A DNA stretch of 64,000 nucleotides from Bdellovibrio sp. ZAP7. Lineage in GTDB: Bacteria > Bdellovibrionota > UBA1018 > CAIMNF01. The notes below the pieces were generated by a model that was not told where the DNA came from, did not search any database, and saw nothing but the letters and a program-made list of their open reading frames with translations. Within the stretch, counting starts at the first letter, position 1; every line of letters starts with the position of its first letter. Location of the stretch: contig CAMCGZ010000007.1 in the NCBI GenBank assembly GCA_945874535.1, positions 1 through 64,000 of the forward strand, in the 5' to 3' direction. The position numbers and the translations under genes were made by a program. Shown here piece after piece: positions 61,649 through 64,000 of this stretch.

Positions 61649-64000
<2,352 letters not shown>

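Overview
The window is a gene-dense stretch of a Gram-negative bacterial chromosome. It holds 57 protein-coding genes, two of them cut by the window edges. I found no rRNA, tRNA, CRISPR array, insertion sequence or prophage, and no gap longer than about 220 bp between genes. Outer-membrane barrels, lipoproteins, an Mla/MCE lipid transporter, an LPS-type glycosyltransferase and an RpoH-type sigma factor point to a diderm. The mixture of an H1-like lysine-rich protein, a BmpA-type nucleoside transporter operon, an orphan Tad/Cpa ATPase, a DUF4360 secreted protein and several unknown lipoproteins and barrels resembles the Bdellovibrionota / former Deltaproteobacteria. That placement is an inference from gene content, not a proven affiliation.

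Layout. 1-6.9 kb: D-Ala-D-Ala ligase (partial), glutamate dehydrogenase, a secreted zinc phospholipase C/P1-nuclease-like enzyme, an EEP-family phosphodiesterase, a metallo-beta-lactamase-fold hydrolase, an HD phosphohydrolase and a bipolar Lys-rich/acidic protein. 7-15.6 kb: a TadG-like protein, a five-gene BMP/nucleoside ABC transporter operon ending in a lipoprotein, and a CpaF ATPase. 15.6-24 kb: clpS-clpA, a secreted DUF4360 protein behind a sigma54-like promoter, a divergent lactate permease / FAD-linked D-lactate dehydrogenase pair, a glycosyltransferase and a START protein. 24-34 kb: the 2-oxoglutarate dehydrogenase operon (sucA-sucB-lpdA), aspS, glpD and an outer-membrane protein.

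34-41.5 kb is one tightly packed minus-strand operon: GYF-domain protein, tmk, holB, two MlaF-type ATPases, two MlaE-type permeases, one MCE protein and signal peptidase I. 41.5-45.3 kb: rpoH-like sigma factor, rpsO and pnp. 45.3-53.5 kb: M16 peptidase, an envelope-protein pair, a malic enzyme fused to a phosphotransacetylase-like domain, RidA, a DUF218 protein, RdgB and a lipoprotein. 53.5-58.4 kb: an EntS-type MFS exporter, a MoxR-DUF58-transglutaminase operon and a remarkably Trp-rich small protein. 58.6-64 kb: an operon of a barrel protein, a SpoIIE-type phosphatase and a FecR-domain protein, followed by tgt (partial).

Most of the window is core metabolism (TCA cycle, glutamate, lactate, malate and glycerol-3-phosphate oxidation) plus envelope biogenesis. 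No self-evident new defence or mobile system is present. The least conventional parts are the Mla locus with two different ATPases and two different permeases but one MCE protein, the basic/acidic H1-like protein, the Trp-rich RAM-fold protein, two nine-base poly-C tracts in surface-associated genes, and the phosphatase-FecR operon that has no visible anti-sigma partner.
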